In this document: piece by piece, positions 1 through 10,500 of the stretch
Position numbering within the stretch: the first letter of the stretch is position 1
How the letters are laid out: the number at the start of each line of letters is the position of its first letter
Source of the DNA: Neoscytalidium dimidiatum
Taxonomy: Eukaryota; Ascomycota; Dothideomycetes; Botryosphaeriales; Botryosphaeriaceae
Length of the DNA stretch: 64,000 bases
Direction of reading: 5' to 3'
Assembly (NCBI GenBank): GCA_037367355.1
Contig: CM074699.1
Location: forward strand, 1,054,001 to 1,118,000
Translations under genes and position numbers: made by a program
Notes under the pieces: model-generated
The model's database searches: none
Told to the model about the DNA's origin: nothing
Seen by the model: only the letters and a program-made list of their open reading frames with translations

Positions 1-132
1 TATGTAATGCAAACATCAGAGGAATCTTTTTTATGCTATCCAAACAGTCCCTCCGACACTACAAAACTCTTCCGACAAATATCAACAGCGAAGCGAAAAG
101 CAAAATTTTCCACAAGAAAAGGCAATAAGCAA

Positions 133-1863
133 TTACCACAGCTCCCAGATTCTATCCGGCAACACCGTCCTCATGATCCCCCAATGGCTCACCGCACTCT
201 CCTTATGCCCCTTCTCCAGCACATCGACCGTCTCCTCCGTCAGCAGATCGGCGCCCTCGTCGGGCGTGAACTTGACCTCTAGCTCGGGCGCGGGAAACAG
301 GGTCCTCCGTCTCACGATGCTCCCCAAGAAGTCGCTCTCCTTCGGCTGGCGGAAGCGGATAGGCGTGTTCTTGATGGGGCGGCAGAAGAGGATCATGTTG
401 ATGAAGTCCATCTCGTCGTCTTCCCCGTCCTCTCCCCCGTCCTCCTTCTCCTGCTTGGCCTGGTCGCGGAAGATGCGGCAGGAGGGGAAGACGGCGTGGA
501 TGGTGTTGAGGACGAGGCGGGTGGAGTCGAGGCGCAGGTCGCCGGCGTAGTTGATGGCGACGACGCCGTCGTCCGGGCGCAGCAGCTTCTTCAGCCCTTC
601 CATGAAGTCGAGCGTGAAGAGGGCGGTCGGCTCGGCGCCGCCGGTGAAGACGTCGTGGATGATGTAGTCGAAGCTGGCGGGCGCCGAGACCGCCGTCTCG
701 GACACGTATTGCACGGCGTCGCGCAGGACGGCGGTGTGATTGGTCGGCAGCGCGAAGTACTTGGTGGCCATGCGGTGGACGGCCGGGTCGAGCTCGACGA
801 TGGTCGTGTTGATGCCGTGCTTGAGGAGGGCGGTTGGCGCGGTGCCGATGCCGAGGCCGATGTTGAGCGCGCTCTTTTCGCTATCCTTGCGTTGGTTGTT
901 GACGGAGCCGGTGATGACTAGGCGCACGGCCTCGAGCATTGTGAAGACGGTGTAGATGGTCTCTGGCTGCGTCTGTCCGCCTGCGGCGCGTTGGGGCGTC
1001 ACGAGCCATTCGCCGCCGAGCAGGCTGTGGTCGCAGCGCAGGAGACGGAACTTGTTTTCATGGCTTTCGATGACGGAGACATAGCCGGTCAAAGACTCCT
1101 GGCGCTCCAGGAGCGTGTACTGACTCGCGTGGAGCGTCTCGTTCAGGAGAGCAGTAGTGGCAGGGCTAGGGAAATGCGGGTTGAAACGAACGGTATGGAA
1201 CACTGCCGGCAGCGCAAGCAAAAGAAACTTGGAGGGCGCCACGGCAGCTGAGAGGACAGCCACCAGAAGCTGTAGGCCGGACCTAGTGAAGAATTCATTG
1301 GATCCCATAAAGGCGGGCAGGGCGCCGGCAACGAACTTCTCCACGGTAGAGAAGGTAGTGTAGCAGGCTAGTGGCGGAATACCTTCGGCGAAGCCACGGC
1401 TGAAGAGACTGAGGTCTAGAACCTCTAGAGCAGAAACAGCAGAATAGATTGACAACAGAAGGAAAGGATAGAAGGTGAGGAGCTCGGTGACAACGGGGCC
1501 ATAGACTGGGCCAAGGACGGCACTGTATTTGAAGAGAGTGCTCTGAATGGGAAGGATCCAGAAAGCCAGGACGGGAATCCATACGTGGATGTTGGGCGGG
1601 AGAATGCGCTGAAAAACGCTCTTGTTGATCAGGACAATCAGAGCAATGAACATAAGGCTCTTCTGATGCCATATCGCAGCCGGGATGCTTCCGTAGACCG
1701 GGGAGAGACTGAGCTGCGAGACGGTGGACGCGAGGCCGGCGATGGCCATGAGGGCGGTTGCCCACATGATGGCGACAGCTTGCGATGCATTGGCGTCAGT
1801 GTTGCCAGATTGGGTAGGATGAGCGGCCGGCGGCTTCTTGGAGACATCCGTCTTGGGAGGCAT
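133..1863 (-). CDS. Membrane protein with C-terminal spermidine-synthase-like methyltransferase fold
   Basis: This is a single-exon gene of 576 residues with an ATG at 1863 and TAA at 133. The first ~230 residues are strongly hydrophobic with several likely membrane helices, for example around residues 30-60, 75-95 and 190-220. The C-terminal half carries an S-adenosyl-methionine-type Rossmann motif, LNIGLGIGTAPTALL, near residue 330, followed by an acidic strand (TIVELDP) and DYIIHDVFTGG. This is the layout of the fungal spermine/spermidine-synthase-like membrane proteins. The classical synthase catalytic segment (DSSDP type) is replaced by HDVFTGG, so true aminopropyltransferase activity is doubtful. 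An acidic low-complexity stretch (EKEDGGEDGEDDEMD) lies near residue 475. The gene is divergent from the CCDC97-like gene. The family call is firm and the reaction is unknown. Confidence 0.85.
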   Translation of the reverse strand: MPPKTDVSKKPPAAHPTQSGNTDANASQAVAIMWATALMAIAGLASTVSQLSLSPVYGSIPAAIWHQKSLMFIALIVLINKSVFQRILPPNIHVWIPVLAFWILPIQSTLFKYSAVLGPVYGPVVTELLTFYPFLLLSIYSAVSALEVLDLSLFSRGFAEGIPPLACYTTFSTVEKFVAGALPAFMGSNEFFTRSGLQLLVAVLSAAVAPSKFLLLALPAVFHTVRFNPHFPSPATTALLNETLHASQYTLLERQESLTGYVSVIESHENKFRLLRCDHSLLGGEWLVTPQRAAGGQTQPETIYTVFTMLEAVRLVITGSVNNQRKDSEKSALNIGLGIGTAPTALLKHGINTTIVELDPAVHRMATKYFALPTNHTAVLRDAVQYVSETAVSAPASFDYIIHDVFTGGAEPTALFTLDFMEGLKKLLRPDDGVVAINYAGDLRLDSTRLVLNTIHAVFPSCRIFRDQAKQEKEDGGEDGEDDEMDFINMILFCRPIKNTPIRFRQPKESDFLGSIVRRRTLFPAPELEVKFTPDEGADLLTEETVDVLEKGHKESAVSHWGIMRTVLPDRIWELW

Positions 1864-2637
1864 TGCGGGCGAGGGGATCCTGGACGAGGTTCAGGGGCTG
1901 GAGTGCGAGAAGCGAAGGGGCGAGCCAGCGCCTTGAATGGATGTTGAATGCGGAGCCGTCAATGGGTTGACAGAGGAGAAGTCGGGTGGTGATTGGCAAC
2001 GGGCAGAGATGACAAAATGAGCGAAGCGAACGGGACACCTGGCATGCTCTGCAGGCGCGTGCTTTGCGATGCGAGGGCGCTCACGGACGCGGGCGTGGCA
2101 TGGACGTGGTGGGCACGCGGATGGGAGCGGCAGGCGGGAGGGCGGCGGCTTTGAGGGGGGCTACAGGCGGCAGCAGAGGATGCGGTAGAAGTAGACAAAA
2201 AAGGTGCAGACGGCGGCTGAGGCAGTGGAGAGGCGCTGCAGCAAAGCGGACATGGTGTCGTCTCCAAGCAGGTGGATAGGGCGAGGGCAGCTGTCGCAGC
2301 GCATGAAACAGGCCCCAGAGGCCCCAGTGGCCCCACCGCGAATGACGGCGGGCGGGCACTTGTGGCAGCCAGGGCGCTAGCCGGGCGGAGACAGACCCTG
2401 CAGCCGGATGGTCGTCATTACCGCTTTTGTGCGAGAGCTGCTCCACGCGCCACTTCGACTAGACACGCTCCTGTTCCTCACCGGTCCGCCGTCATACTTG
2501 GATCTTTTTTTTTTTTCTCCCTCGTTCTTGCAAAAGCCCGCGAGCACCCCCGCCGCGCGCACCCAAGCTCAAGCTCTCCCACCACCGCCACCCCGTCGCT
2601 CGTTCGTCCCTTTTGTTTTCCTTTCCCCAACCCTCCA
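1864..2637. promoter_or_regulatory. Shared intergenic region of two divergent genes
   Basis: These 774 bases lie between two divergent start codons and should hold both promoters. The part next to the CCDC97-like gene is pyrimidine-rich, with a T run near 2506-2516, which is typical of fungal 5' leaders. An open frame continues upstream of 2638 on the plus strand, but its composition looks non-coding. I see no other gene here. Confidence 0.5.
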
Positions 2638-3399
2638 ATGCCTTTCCTCGGCCCCGCCGCCCACGCCAGCATGCACGTCGACCAGCCCACCGCGCCGCAG
2701 ATCGATGCCGCAACCGATGAACCGTCGTCGCGCAATTTCGACGCCCCCGCCGGCGCTCCCCAACCGCACGCGCTGTCGCTGCAGCACCAGCTGGAAGCCG
2801 CCCGCCAACGGCGCGACCGTGAGAACGACCCGGACGACGAGGACGCCGCGGCCCGCGCCCACCGCATCCGCGTCAAGAACCGCCGCAAGCGCTACCTCGA
2901 CACCCATCCCGAGTACTTCTCGTCCGGCCTCGAGCTGGCCGACCCCCTGCTGTACGACCGCCTGGTGCGCCGTTTCCAGACCCCCGCCGAGCGCGAGGCC
3001 GAGGGCCGCGCGAAGGGCTACTCGGGCGTGCTCGAGGCCGACCTGCTGCGCTCCGAGGCCAAGCTGCAGGCCCTGCAGAACCCGGACGCCTCGTCCATCG
3101 CCGTGCGCCGCGGGCCCAACGGCGAGATCCTGGCCGTCGAGGAGGACAGCGACGACGAGGTCAAGACCAAGGAGGAAGGGCTCGCGCGCTGGCGCGACGA
3201 CATGGGCCAGCGCTTCCTGCGCGGCGAGGACCGCGACTTCCGCTACGAGGAGGTCGACGAGAGCGAGGAGTGGGACGACGTCCAGGAGGAGGAGCGCGAG
3301 GCCCAGGAGAAGTACTTCGACGACGAGGAGCCCTCCTGGATCCACTCGGGCGCCGGCACCCCCAAGATCTCCGGCGAGACGGGCGTGCAGGACTTTTGA
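2638..3399 (+). CDS. CCDC97-like (DUF2052) protein, probable spliceosome-associated factor
   Basis: This is a single-exon gene of 253 residues. I chose the ATG at 2638 (MPFLGPAAH) because the open frame further upstream is low-complexity leader. A second ATG at 2671 is possible. The hallmark of the CCDC97 family is visible: an RIRVKNRRKRYLD helix, HPEYFSS, then LELADPLLYDRLVRRFQTP, followed by a helical segment with GYSGVLEADLLRSEAK. The C-terminal third is very acidic (EEVDESEEWDDVQEEE) and ends in DEEPSWI. Human CCDC97 has been linked to the SF3B part of the spliceosome, and a nuclear splicing role here is inferred from the family. A CTG repeat begins 23 bases after the stop. Confidence 0.85.
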   Translation: MPFLGPAAHASMHVDQPTAPQIDAATDEPSSRNFDAPAGAPQPHALSLQHQLEAARQRRDRENDPDDEDAAARAHRIRVKNRRKRYLDTHPEYFSSGLELADPLLYDRLVRRFQTPAEREAEGRAKGYSGVLEADLLRSEAKLQALQNPDASSIAVRRGPNGEILAVEEDSDDEVKTKEEGLARWRDDMGQRFLRGEDRDFRYEEVDESEEWDDVQEEEREAQEKYFDDEEPSWIHSGAGTPKISGETGVQDF

Positions 3400-5094
3400 C
3401 AACCAAGGCGCGTCGGTCCTTCTGCTGTTGCTGCTGCTGCTGCTGCTGCTGGCGAACAATCCGTCCCCGCTGCTCAGCCTTCTCCTCACGCTACGTCATC
3501 GAAGCCCCGCAGGCCGACTATTTGTCCGAACCAGCACGCCCACGCCCAGACGACCACCGCGACCGCCGCCAATGGAACGACGACCGTCACCGTGGCCACC
3601 CATGTCGGCTGTGAACGATGCCGTCGCCCATCCTTTCTGAAAGTCAAAGTCTTCAGCTAAGCGCCATCCCGCCCTCGAGGGCACGGATGGTGACGTTGAA
3701 TACAAGCTTGCTCAAAGCACTCGATGAAAATCGATACCATTCGAAGCATTAAGGATTTCCGGTGCATCCGGATGCTGTGTGCATCCATCTCGAGGCGCGG
3801 GCCGTCTCTCGTCTAGTCCAGTCAAGACAAAAAAAAAAAGGGCATTCATCCATTCGAACGACAAGATGGAGATCTCCGGACATGACTAAGGGATGAGCCC
3901 TGTCCATGACTTGATGGGAAAATATCAGCCAGGACTCCGAATCCGGCTCTCAGAAATGAGTCCATCGCGCGTCTGGTTTCGGAGAAACCCGAGGAAGGCC
4001 TTTCTCTTTCTTTCTTTCTTTGAACCAACAAGATATCATCTGGCTTCAACCGCCACCCACACACTTACTCCTTCAGGTTGCCGTCGACATTCGATCGGCT
4101 GTTATTTGAACGATTTTTTGAGTCTACGGCTTGCGAAAATACGTCACGAGACAGATCGAGGGAGACGAAGTTCAAAGGACTAGAGGAAAAAGCGCTAAAG
4201 CCGCGACTTCTCAGACAGCATTTCGCCAGATTAAAAAAAAAAGGTATTGGTCCGGGGAGGATATTTCAGCAAGGCGTCAACGTAAGGTATGAGATATTGC
4301 ACCATTCGTCCCGGAGCAAAGTTTACGGAGATGATCCACGGCAATTACTCCTGGGGGCAAATGGTGCAGGGTCTCATATGTTGTCCTGTGCTGCATTTTT
4401 CAACTTCTTGCAAAGTCGACAAAGTAAGGACGAACACGCCACGAACGACGGACAGGCCTCAAGGAAAGCAAAAGGCCCGTGATCTTGCGCTATTTGCATG
4501 CCGACTCACCTTTGCTGTTTGAGACTGCTCTATTTTCAGAGCTGATGCACCCTGAGCGAGTTTTGCGTTCTTCTTCCGAGCATGACATCATATTTCCTCT
4601 TTTTTCCATATATGCATTTCAGCCAGCGAGCATTACTCATTTTGTTATATCAGCATTTAATACGATGTATGACTTCTTATGAGCGAGGAAAGCGAGATGT
4701 TGATTCAATTGAGATTCGAAATCTTCTTATCGTCATAACGTTTGGCAGTATCTACTTCCATGTAAATGCAAGAAGGCTTGGATATTTTACTCTCCTGCTG
4801 GATGCTTCCCCTTTTATTCCTCCGTCTCTCATGCTCTCACAAAGGCCCCGTGTCTATCAACACATGTCTCTCCAAGGCGCCGAATGTAAAACAGATGTAC
4901 CTCCTCGAAACGCGCCTATTACGTATTGATGCTACGGCCGAACATAGATAATTGGACTAATCAACCGAGCGTGGATGGACGGGCAAAAACATCGTATCAA
5001 CGTCCAGATGACTCCTCGAATTTTCCATACATTCGTCCGCGTGATGATTTGATGACGTCGCAATGATGCTTTGTAAAATGGCGCGAACAAGCTC
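3400..5094. other. Convergent intergenic region, no gene seen
   Basis: About 1.7 kb lies between the stops of the CCDC97-like gene and cbr1. Only short frames without recognisable domains occur. Apart from the CTG repeat, an A run near 3828-3838 and moderately AT-rich sequence from 4500 to 5000, nothing is recognised. Confidence 0.6.
3422..3451 (+). repeat. CTG trinucleotide repeat in a 3' UTR
   Basis: Ten near-perfect units are present: two CTG, one TTG and seven CTG. They lie just after the stop codon of the CCDC97-like gene, so they probably sit in its 3' UTR. The tract is likely length-polymorphic. Confidence 0.9.
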
Positions 5095-6243
5095 TTAGAA
5101 GCAGAAGACCTGATCTTCAAGCTTGCTAACAGGCCTGGCCTTGTCGTAACCAAGGGACTCTGTGGCCTTCTTCATAGCGCTAACCATAGGCGGAGGACCG
5201 CAGACGAGGATCTTGACGTCCTTCGCAGGAGCAGGGAGTTTCGCCTGTAGCAGAAATTAGCACTGATCTGCTCGACGAAGTCAGAAGTGCGCCAATAGCA
5301 TACCTTGATGATATCAGCGGTGACGAAACCCACACCACCAGTCCATCCTTCCGGCGGGTTGTTGAGGACGTAGTGGACGCGGAAACCGGGGTCCTTGGCA
5401 GCCAGAGCGTCGAGGTCCTCCTTCAGAAGGATGTCCTCCGGGTTGACGTTGGCGAAGATCAGGTCGACCTCGGTCTTGTCGCCGGCGGCGCGACCGCGGT
5501 TGATAGCCTTGATGATCTGCAGCATGGGCGTGATGCCGGTGCCGCCGGCGATCATGCCGAAGTGACGGACCATGTTGGGGGTGTAGACCATGGCGCCCTT
5601 GGGGCCCCTGACCTTGATCGTTTGCCCGATGTTCAGGCCAGCCACGTGCTTGGAAATGTTGCCGGTGGGGTACGACTTGATGAGCAGGTCGACATGGCCG
5701 CGGTCCTCGTCGGACGAGATGGGGGTGTAGGAGCGGACGACTTCTTTGGGCTGGCCGGGGAGCGTGGCTGCGATCGAGATGTGCTGGCCGATTGGGAGGC
5801 CGAGAATGTCGTTGGGGCGTGGGAGGGCGAAGCGGTAGCTGTTGTGGTAGTGCTGTTTAGCATCGAATGATCCTTCTGGGGAACTCGGAAAGTGAGTCCT
5901 GGGGCTCAATTGGGAACAGCAGCTTACATGGCGGTATTGTGAGAAAGGACAGTCTTCTCCTTGAGCTCGAAGTCCTGGAAAGCATCGGGCTTGAGAACCT
6001 TGCGGGCTTCTGTATAGGCGAACGTTGGCAGTTAGTGCGATGTGACCGATTTCGGAGGTGAGCTTGCGGGTGGGCGCGGGAGGTGTGCGTACGGCTACTG
6101 TAGACCTTCCAGCCTCCCAGGAGAGCAGCGATAGCCACAGCGAAAGGAACCCATTCCTTCTTGACAATGGCAGTGCCGACGATCAAGAGGGCAGAGGGAA
6201 TGTACACGCCGTGCACGAACTGCGGCGCAAAGGCTCCCGACAT
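5095..6243 (-). CDS. cbr1: NADH-cytochrome b5 reductase
   Basis: The gene has four exons: 6243-6093, 6009-5928, 5838-5304 and 5244-5095. All junctions are GT-AG and in phase, giving 305 residues. The intron at 5927-5839 uses the acceptor that yields the family motif [13 protein letters not shown]. An N-terminal hydrophobic anchor spans roughly residues 13-46. The FAD-binding motif [10 protein letters not shown], the lysine-rich KVRGPKG loop, the NADH motif GGTGITPM and CGPPPM are all present. The protein ends in the typical DQVFCF. It transfers electrons from NADH to cytochrome b5 for sterol and fatty-acid modification, at the ER or outer mitochondrial membrane. The short anchor fits CBR1 better than the longer MCR1 presequence. 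The gene is divergent from the GIG1-like gene. Confidence 0.95.
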
Positions 6244-6724
6244 GATTTCTGGAGGAATGGCAGGTCCAAAAGCAGTGGAGCAGTGAGAGAGCAAGGGAGA
6301 GAGAGGAGGAGGAGAAGCGGTGGACGCGCGCACGCTCAATCGTGGTTGGCGGTAGGGCGCGGTGGTTGTTCTTAAGAAATGTGGTTTGGAGGTCCGAGAG
6401 CTGCCGACGTTGAGCGCGCACGAAAAGTTGAAGTGTGGGGAAAATCCGCCCGACAGAAGAAGGACCCCTTCAACGCTTTGGGCAAGAGGATCCGGCCGTT
6501 GCGCTCCAGCGACGCGCGGGGCATTTCCGCCCAAGGAGCCAGACACGCCAAAGACACGCCAGACACCGCCCCAGGCTCTTCGCGGGGTACCACAGTGACC
6601 GTACACAGTAACCCTCCCGACTTGTCGCACTTGTCAACGCTCTGGCACTCACGATGTAGTTCGCAGCGCTCGCTCGCTCTCTCATCTCATTTCCCCGACG
6701 AGAACCACTCGCTTCCCCGCAGAC
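6244..6724. promoter_or_regulatory. Divergent promoter between cbr1 and the GIG1-like gene
   Basis: These 481 bases separate two divergent ATGs. They should carry both promoters and leaders. The side next to 6725 is rich in C and T. No specific factor site stood out. Confidence 0.5.
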
Positions 6725-7573
6725 ATGGCGCCCGGCGATATCAGCGACAGCATTCCCGCTGCCTCGTCGTCCGCAGCGCCTCCGATCACGCCACAACTGG
6801 ACCACGGCAAGCAGCAGCAGTCGCAGCCGCAGCCGCAGCCGCCATCTTCGGCCTCGGTCCCGGCAGCGGCGGCAATCGACGGCAATTCCCCTTCGGCCGC
6901 CCCCACCACCACGTCCAACAGCCATGAGGACGGCACCGGCCAAAAAACTGTTGCCGACTACATCAAGGCCTATCCTCATCTCACCGATTTGGACAAGCAT
7001 ATTCTCTCGTTACCCTCCGATGCCCACTTTACCCCGCACAGCTGGTCTAACCTACACCAACTTATCAACAACAACCATCTACACCTGCTGACGCGCAGTC
7101 CCAGCCAAACGCGCGCTTACCTGGACTGGACCACCGGCATCCGTCAGCAGTTTGGCAGCATCACCAATTACCTGCTCCGGGAACGCTTGAAGTGGACGCC
7201 AGTTGGCAACCCTGACGATGGAATCAAGTTCACTTGCATTAACCCGACCCCTTTCGCCGATCCTAACGACTACTTGGTCCTGCAAAATGATTGGCCATAC
7301 GGCCTAGACCCGGGAATAGTGCACATCTGCGTGTGGCTGAAGACGCCTCTGGAGCTGAAACCTGAGAATGGAGATTTGACTGATCATGCGCGTGGTCAAG
7401 TGGAGGACTTTGTCACTAAGACGTTTAGGGAACCGTTGGGTGAGGGTCAGAAGGGTGAGAGGGTGTTGTGGTTCAAGAATTGGGCCCAGCTGCAGAGTGT
7501 GAGGGGCATTGACCACGTGCATGTGCTGGTGAAAGACGCACCGACTGAGCTGCTGAAGAGTTGGATGAAGTGA
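6725..7573 (+). CDS. DUF3605 family protein (GIG1, N-acetylglucosamine-induced protein 1-like)
   Basis: This is a single exon of 282 residues. The first ~75 residues are low-complexity (Q, P, S and A rich) and probably disordered. The rest is a DUF3605 domain: TVADYIKAYPHL, YLDWTTGIRQQFGSITNYLLRER, then the hallmark DPNDYLVLQNDWPYG leading to GIVHICVWLK, and a final HVHVLVKDAP. The Candida member GIG1 was named for induction by N-acetylglucosamine. The biochemical function of the family is not known to me. The ATG at 6725 is the first in frame and is preceded by a purine at -3. The family call is secure and the role is unknown. Confidence 0.85.
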   Translation: MAPGDISDSIPAASSSAAPPITPQLDHGKQQQSQPQPQPPSSASVPAAAAIDGNSPSAAPTTTSNSHEDGTGQKTVADYIKAYPHLTDLDKHILSLPSDAHFTPHSWSNLHQLINNNHLHLLTRSPSQTRAYLDWTTGIRQQFGSITNYLLRERLKWTPVGNPDDGIKFTCINPTPFADPNDYLVLQNDWPYGLDPGIVHICVWLKTPLELKPENGDLTDHARGQVEDFVTKTFREPLGEGQKGERVLWFKNWAQLQSVRGIDHVHVLVKDAPTELLKSWMK

Positions 7574-10500
7574 GGAGATGACTTTGGGAATCGTATGGAG
7601 CTAGGATTCGTGTACCGCACGTTGGAGTCAGGCCGTCATCTCGTGCGACTGCAGTGGAGCAGCAAGAAAGACAGAAAGCCAGAGCGTGAGTAAACTTAGA
7701 TTTTTCTTGCTTACATCATCTCCTCGGAAATAAGATTTCAACATGTTGATGTATAGATCAGCCCGTACCGGCTCAGTGGCTGACAACGGGGACATTGAGA
7801 ACCAAAAGACGTTCGTGTTTTACTCGGCGCGTCATAATCATAGAAAGATGTCTTTCTCCTTCGTGTTTGTCTTCGTATTAGAGGCGTTTTCTGTCTCCTT
7901 CTTTCTGTCTCTCAAGTGTGAGGGAGTCTGATTCCCCGAATCAACGATCGTTCAACGTCAAACGACAGCTCTATACAATTTGCGATAAAGAACTGTGTTG
8001 GGTTCAGCCTTTCCGCAAACACAGCCATATGGTCTGGATGTTGGCTTCCGAGAGAGATCGCTACGAACGAACCAAGCCTAGCTTTTGGCCGTATGACTCA
8101 CCCCCAACTACCACTATCTATCTGCCGGACAAGACAAACGAGAACGTCAACATGATAGCCAACGTGGTAAATGCGACCTCAGTCGAAGCGATTCTGCTTC
8201 CGGATAAATCTATGGACTGTTCAGGCAATGCACGATGACTTCCTTCGACCCGGCTTAGCGTATGAGAGTCGCTTACCCTTTCATCCCGGCTCATAGTGGG
8301 ATCAGTAAGATCTCCATATGCATGTAAGAGCACCGAGTGACGGCCACAGAATGTGACATTCTCCATTTCAAACTCGAACGTAGCGGTCAATCAAGTCAAC
8401 ATGCAAACTATCACACTGCGACGCGGGACTAGGCTCCATTTGCCCAACCTTCACCCTTAACAGCTTTCTCAACCAGCGGGGAATCTGGACAAGACCGAAG
8501 GGCATCACAAACCGCTTGGAGTTCGAAGTCGGCGTTTCACAAGCGGCCGGGAGGGGGCGAAGACCTCTAACATCCGGACTCCGCACGTGGCGCTCTCTAG
8601 AGGGACGTCGTGGGGCGCCACAAGAAACTACGTTAGAAAGGCCTCTGCTATATTTAACCGGCAATGTCAGGGAGTGGGCATTGACTGGCTATTGCTTCAA
8701 GATGACAGGGCACTGCCAACATACTGTCTTGCACCTGATTCATCCACAGTGGATGAGGGGTGAAGTTTACGGCCTCATGCATGTGTGATCTGCGCCCAGG
8801 ACCACGGTTGGCGAGTTTGGTCGTGTGCCACAAACTCACGCATCTCCCAAGACACACGCAACGATACTGCAACAACACTGCGGACCTCGGCGGCGGGTCT
8901 AATGCAGAGGGAGGCGAATATCACCAACAAGCGCCAAATCAACCCGACGTGACAAGTCCTGAGCAGCGACGAAGCCGCCCACCGGTGAGTTCCCATTGGG
9001 CTGAAATGCAGTAAGCTTCCACCCGTACCTGCGACAGTGTCGCGCCTTTCCTTCGCATCTGGGAAAATGTCTACCCGTGAGGGGCCATCTCCTCGCCGTC
9101 CTTCATGTCTCTCTCGCACGAGAGCTCTCTTTCCCAACCGAGCAACAGATCAACAACATCGTTCCCCACGACCGCATCCCCGTCCAGAGCCCACTAATAC
9201 GACGCACCCGAACTCGCCGACGGCTTAACGCGCGGCCCGCGTCCGAAAGTAGCCGGGAAGCTGTGTACACGGTAAGTTCCTGACGATCCCTCCGTCAAGC
9301 AGTGAGCGTTGAAGCTACATTCACTGACACCTTCAATTCATTAGGTTCTCCTTACTTTCGCAATCTCCTCAGGATGGCTTAAGGCTCACCTTCCCAGGTC
9401 CTCCCCAGTCTGCCGGGAAACCTTCATGTCGAGCACGACCACTGCGGCGCAGACCATTCGTCAGACCTTCCGATCCCTACCAATCCTGCACCCACTCCCC
9501 TTCCAGCCTTTGCTCCGGTCCAGACAGTTCTGCTGACACGCACCTTGTCGCTTTTCATTAATCTTTTTTTCTCCCTCCCCCCACACCCCCTTCATGGACC
9601 CATTCGTTCGGACCCTTTTCCTCCTCGCAACGCCTTTGATTGCCCGTCGCCGAACGGGTTTCCCGAACGATCAGCTTCGGGCCTGTATTACTCAGAACAA
9701 GGGCAACCCGCTCGATCGCACCACAGCCCGGAGGGTCCGGATGCGTCAGCATACCATGCCCCACTGGTGCACCCTCGCCTGAGAGCATGTGAGAGTGGGG
9801 CATGATGCAAGACAGCGGCGAGGTGCATCTTAAGGGGGGGGCGCAATGCAGGAGCAACAAACGTAGCGAAATGGCAGTTGCTGTGGTATCCGTACCCTGC
9901 ATGTTGTTTTTTTTTTCCCTTCCACGAGGTATGTAGATAACAAAAAAAGGTTGCTCGGAATCGTTTCCCTCTTTCTCCACAAGAGCTGCAAAGAGTTCCC
10001 ACCCCGCGTACGTGCTAGCTAAGCGCCGCAGGGAAGCCTTTGTCTTTCAGTTCGTTTCTTTTTCGCGCTCTAACAACTCAATCGCCCGCTGCCGTCTTTT
10101 CTTCAGCTCCTAGCCTGCCCAAACGCCCGTGGAAAGGCTCGAACTGCGATATGTACCTGGGGATTGTAACCATGCTCATAGTTAGCCGTCCCGTTTCAGG
10201 GACGCTGCAATGGAAGAATTAAGGCTCAGGAATCGACATCCTGATTAATGGGCAGAGATGCCTGGCGGTCGCCGTGGATGGGTGGGTGAGAAGCGTTGCG
10301 GTGGGAGGACGCGAGCGGCCTTATCAGATTTCTTCCTACCCACCCACCACGCCGCAAGGCATAAATCAGATGGAATAGAGTTCTTCGTTCTCCACCAAAA
10401 AAAAAAAAAAAATGAACCGTCCTCACCGCACCTCTTCTTTCCATTTCGCACACAAACATATCGGCGCTCATATTCCGTTACTGCGTTGTTAGTGGGTAAC

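Noticed and set aside
2272..2637. Upstream extension of the CCDC97-like frame
   Set aside because: Composition changes to leader-like sequence with a long T tract, and the family homologous region begins well after 2638.
10130..10175. tRNA-like B-box word on the minus strand near 10145
   Set aside because: The flanking bases do not form a T-stem and no A-box or acceptor stem could be paired.
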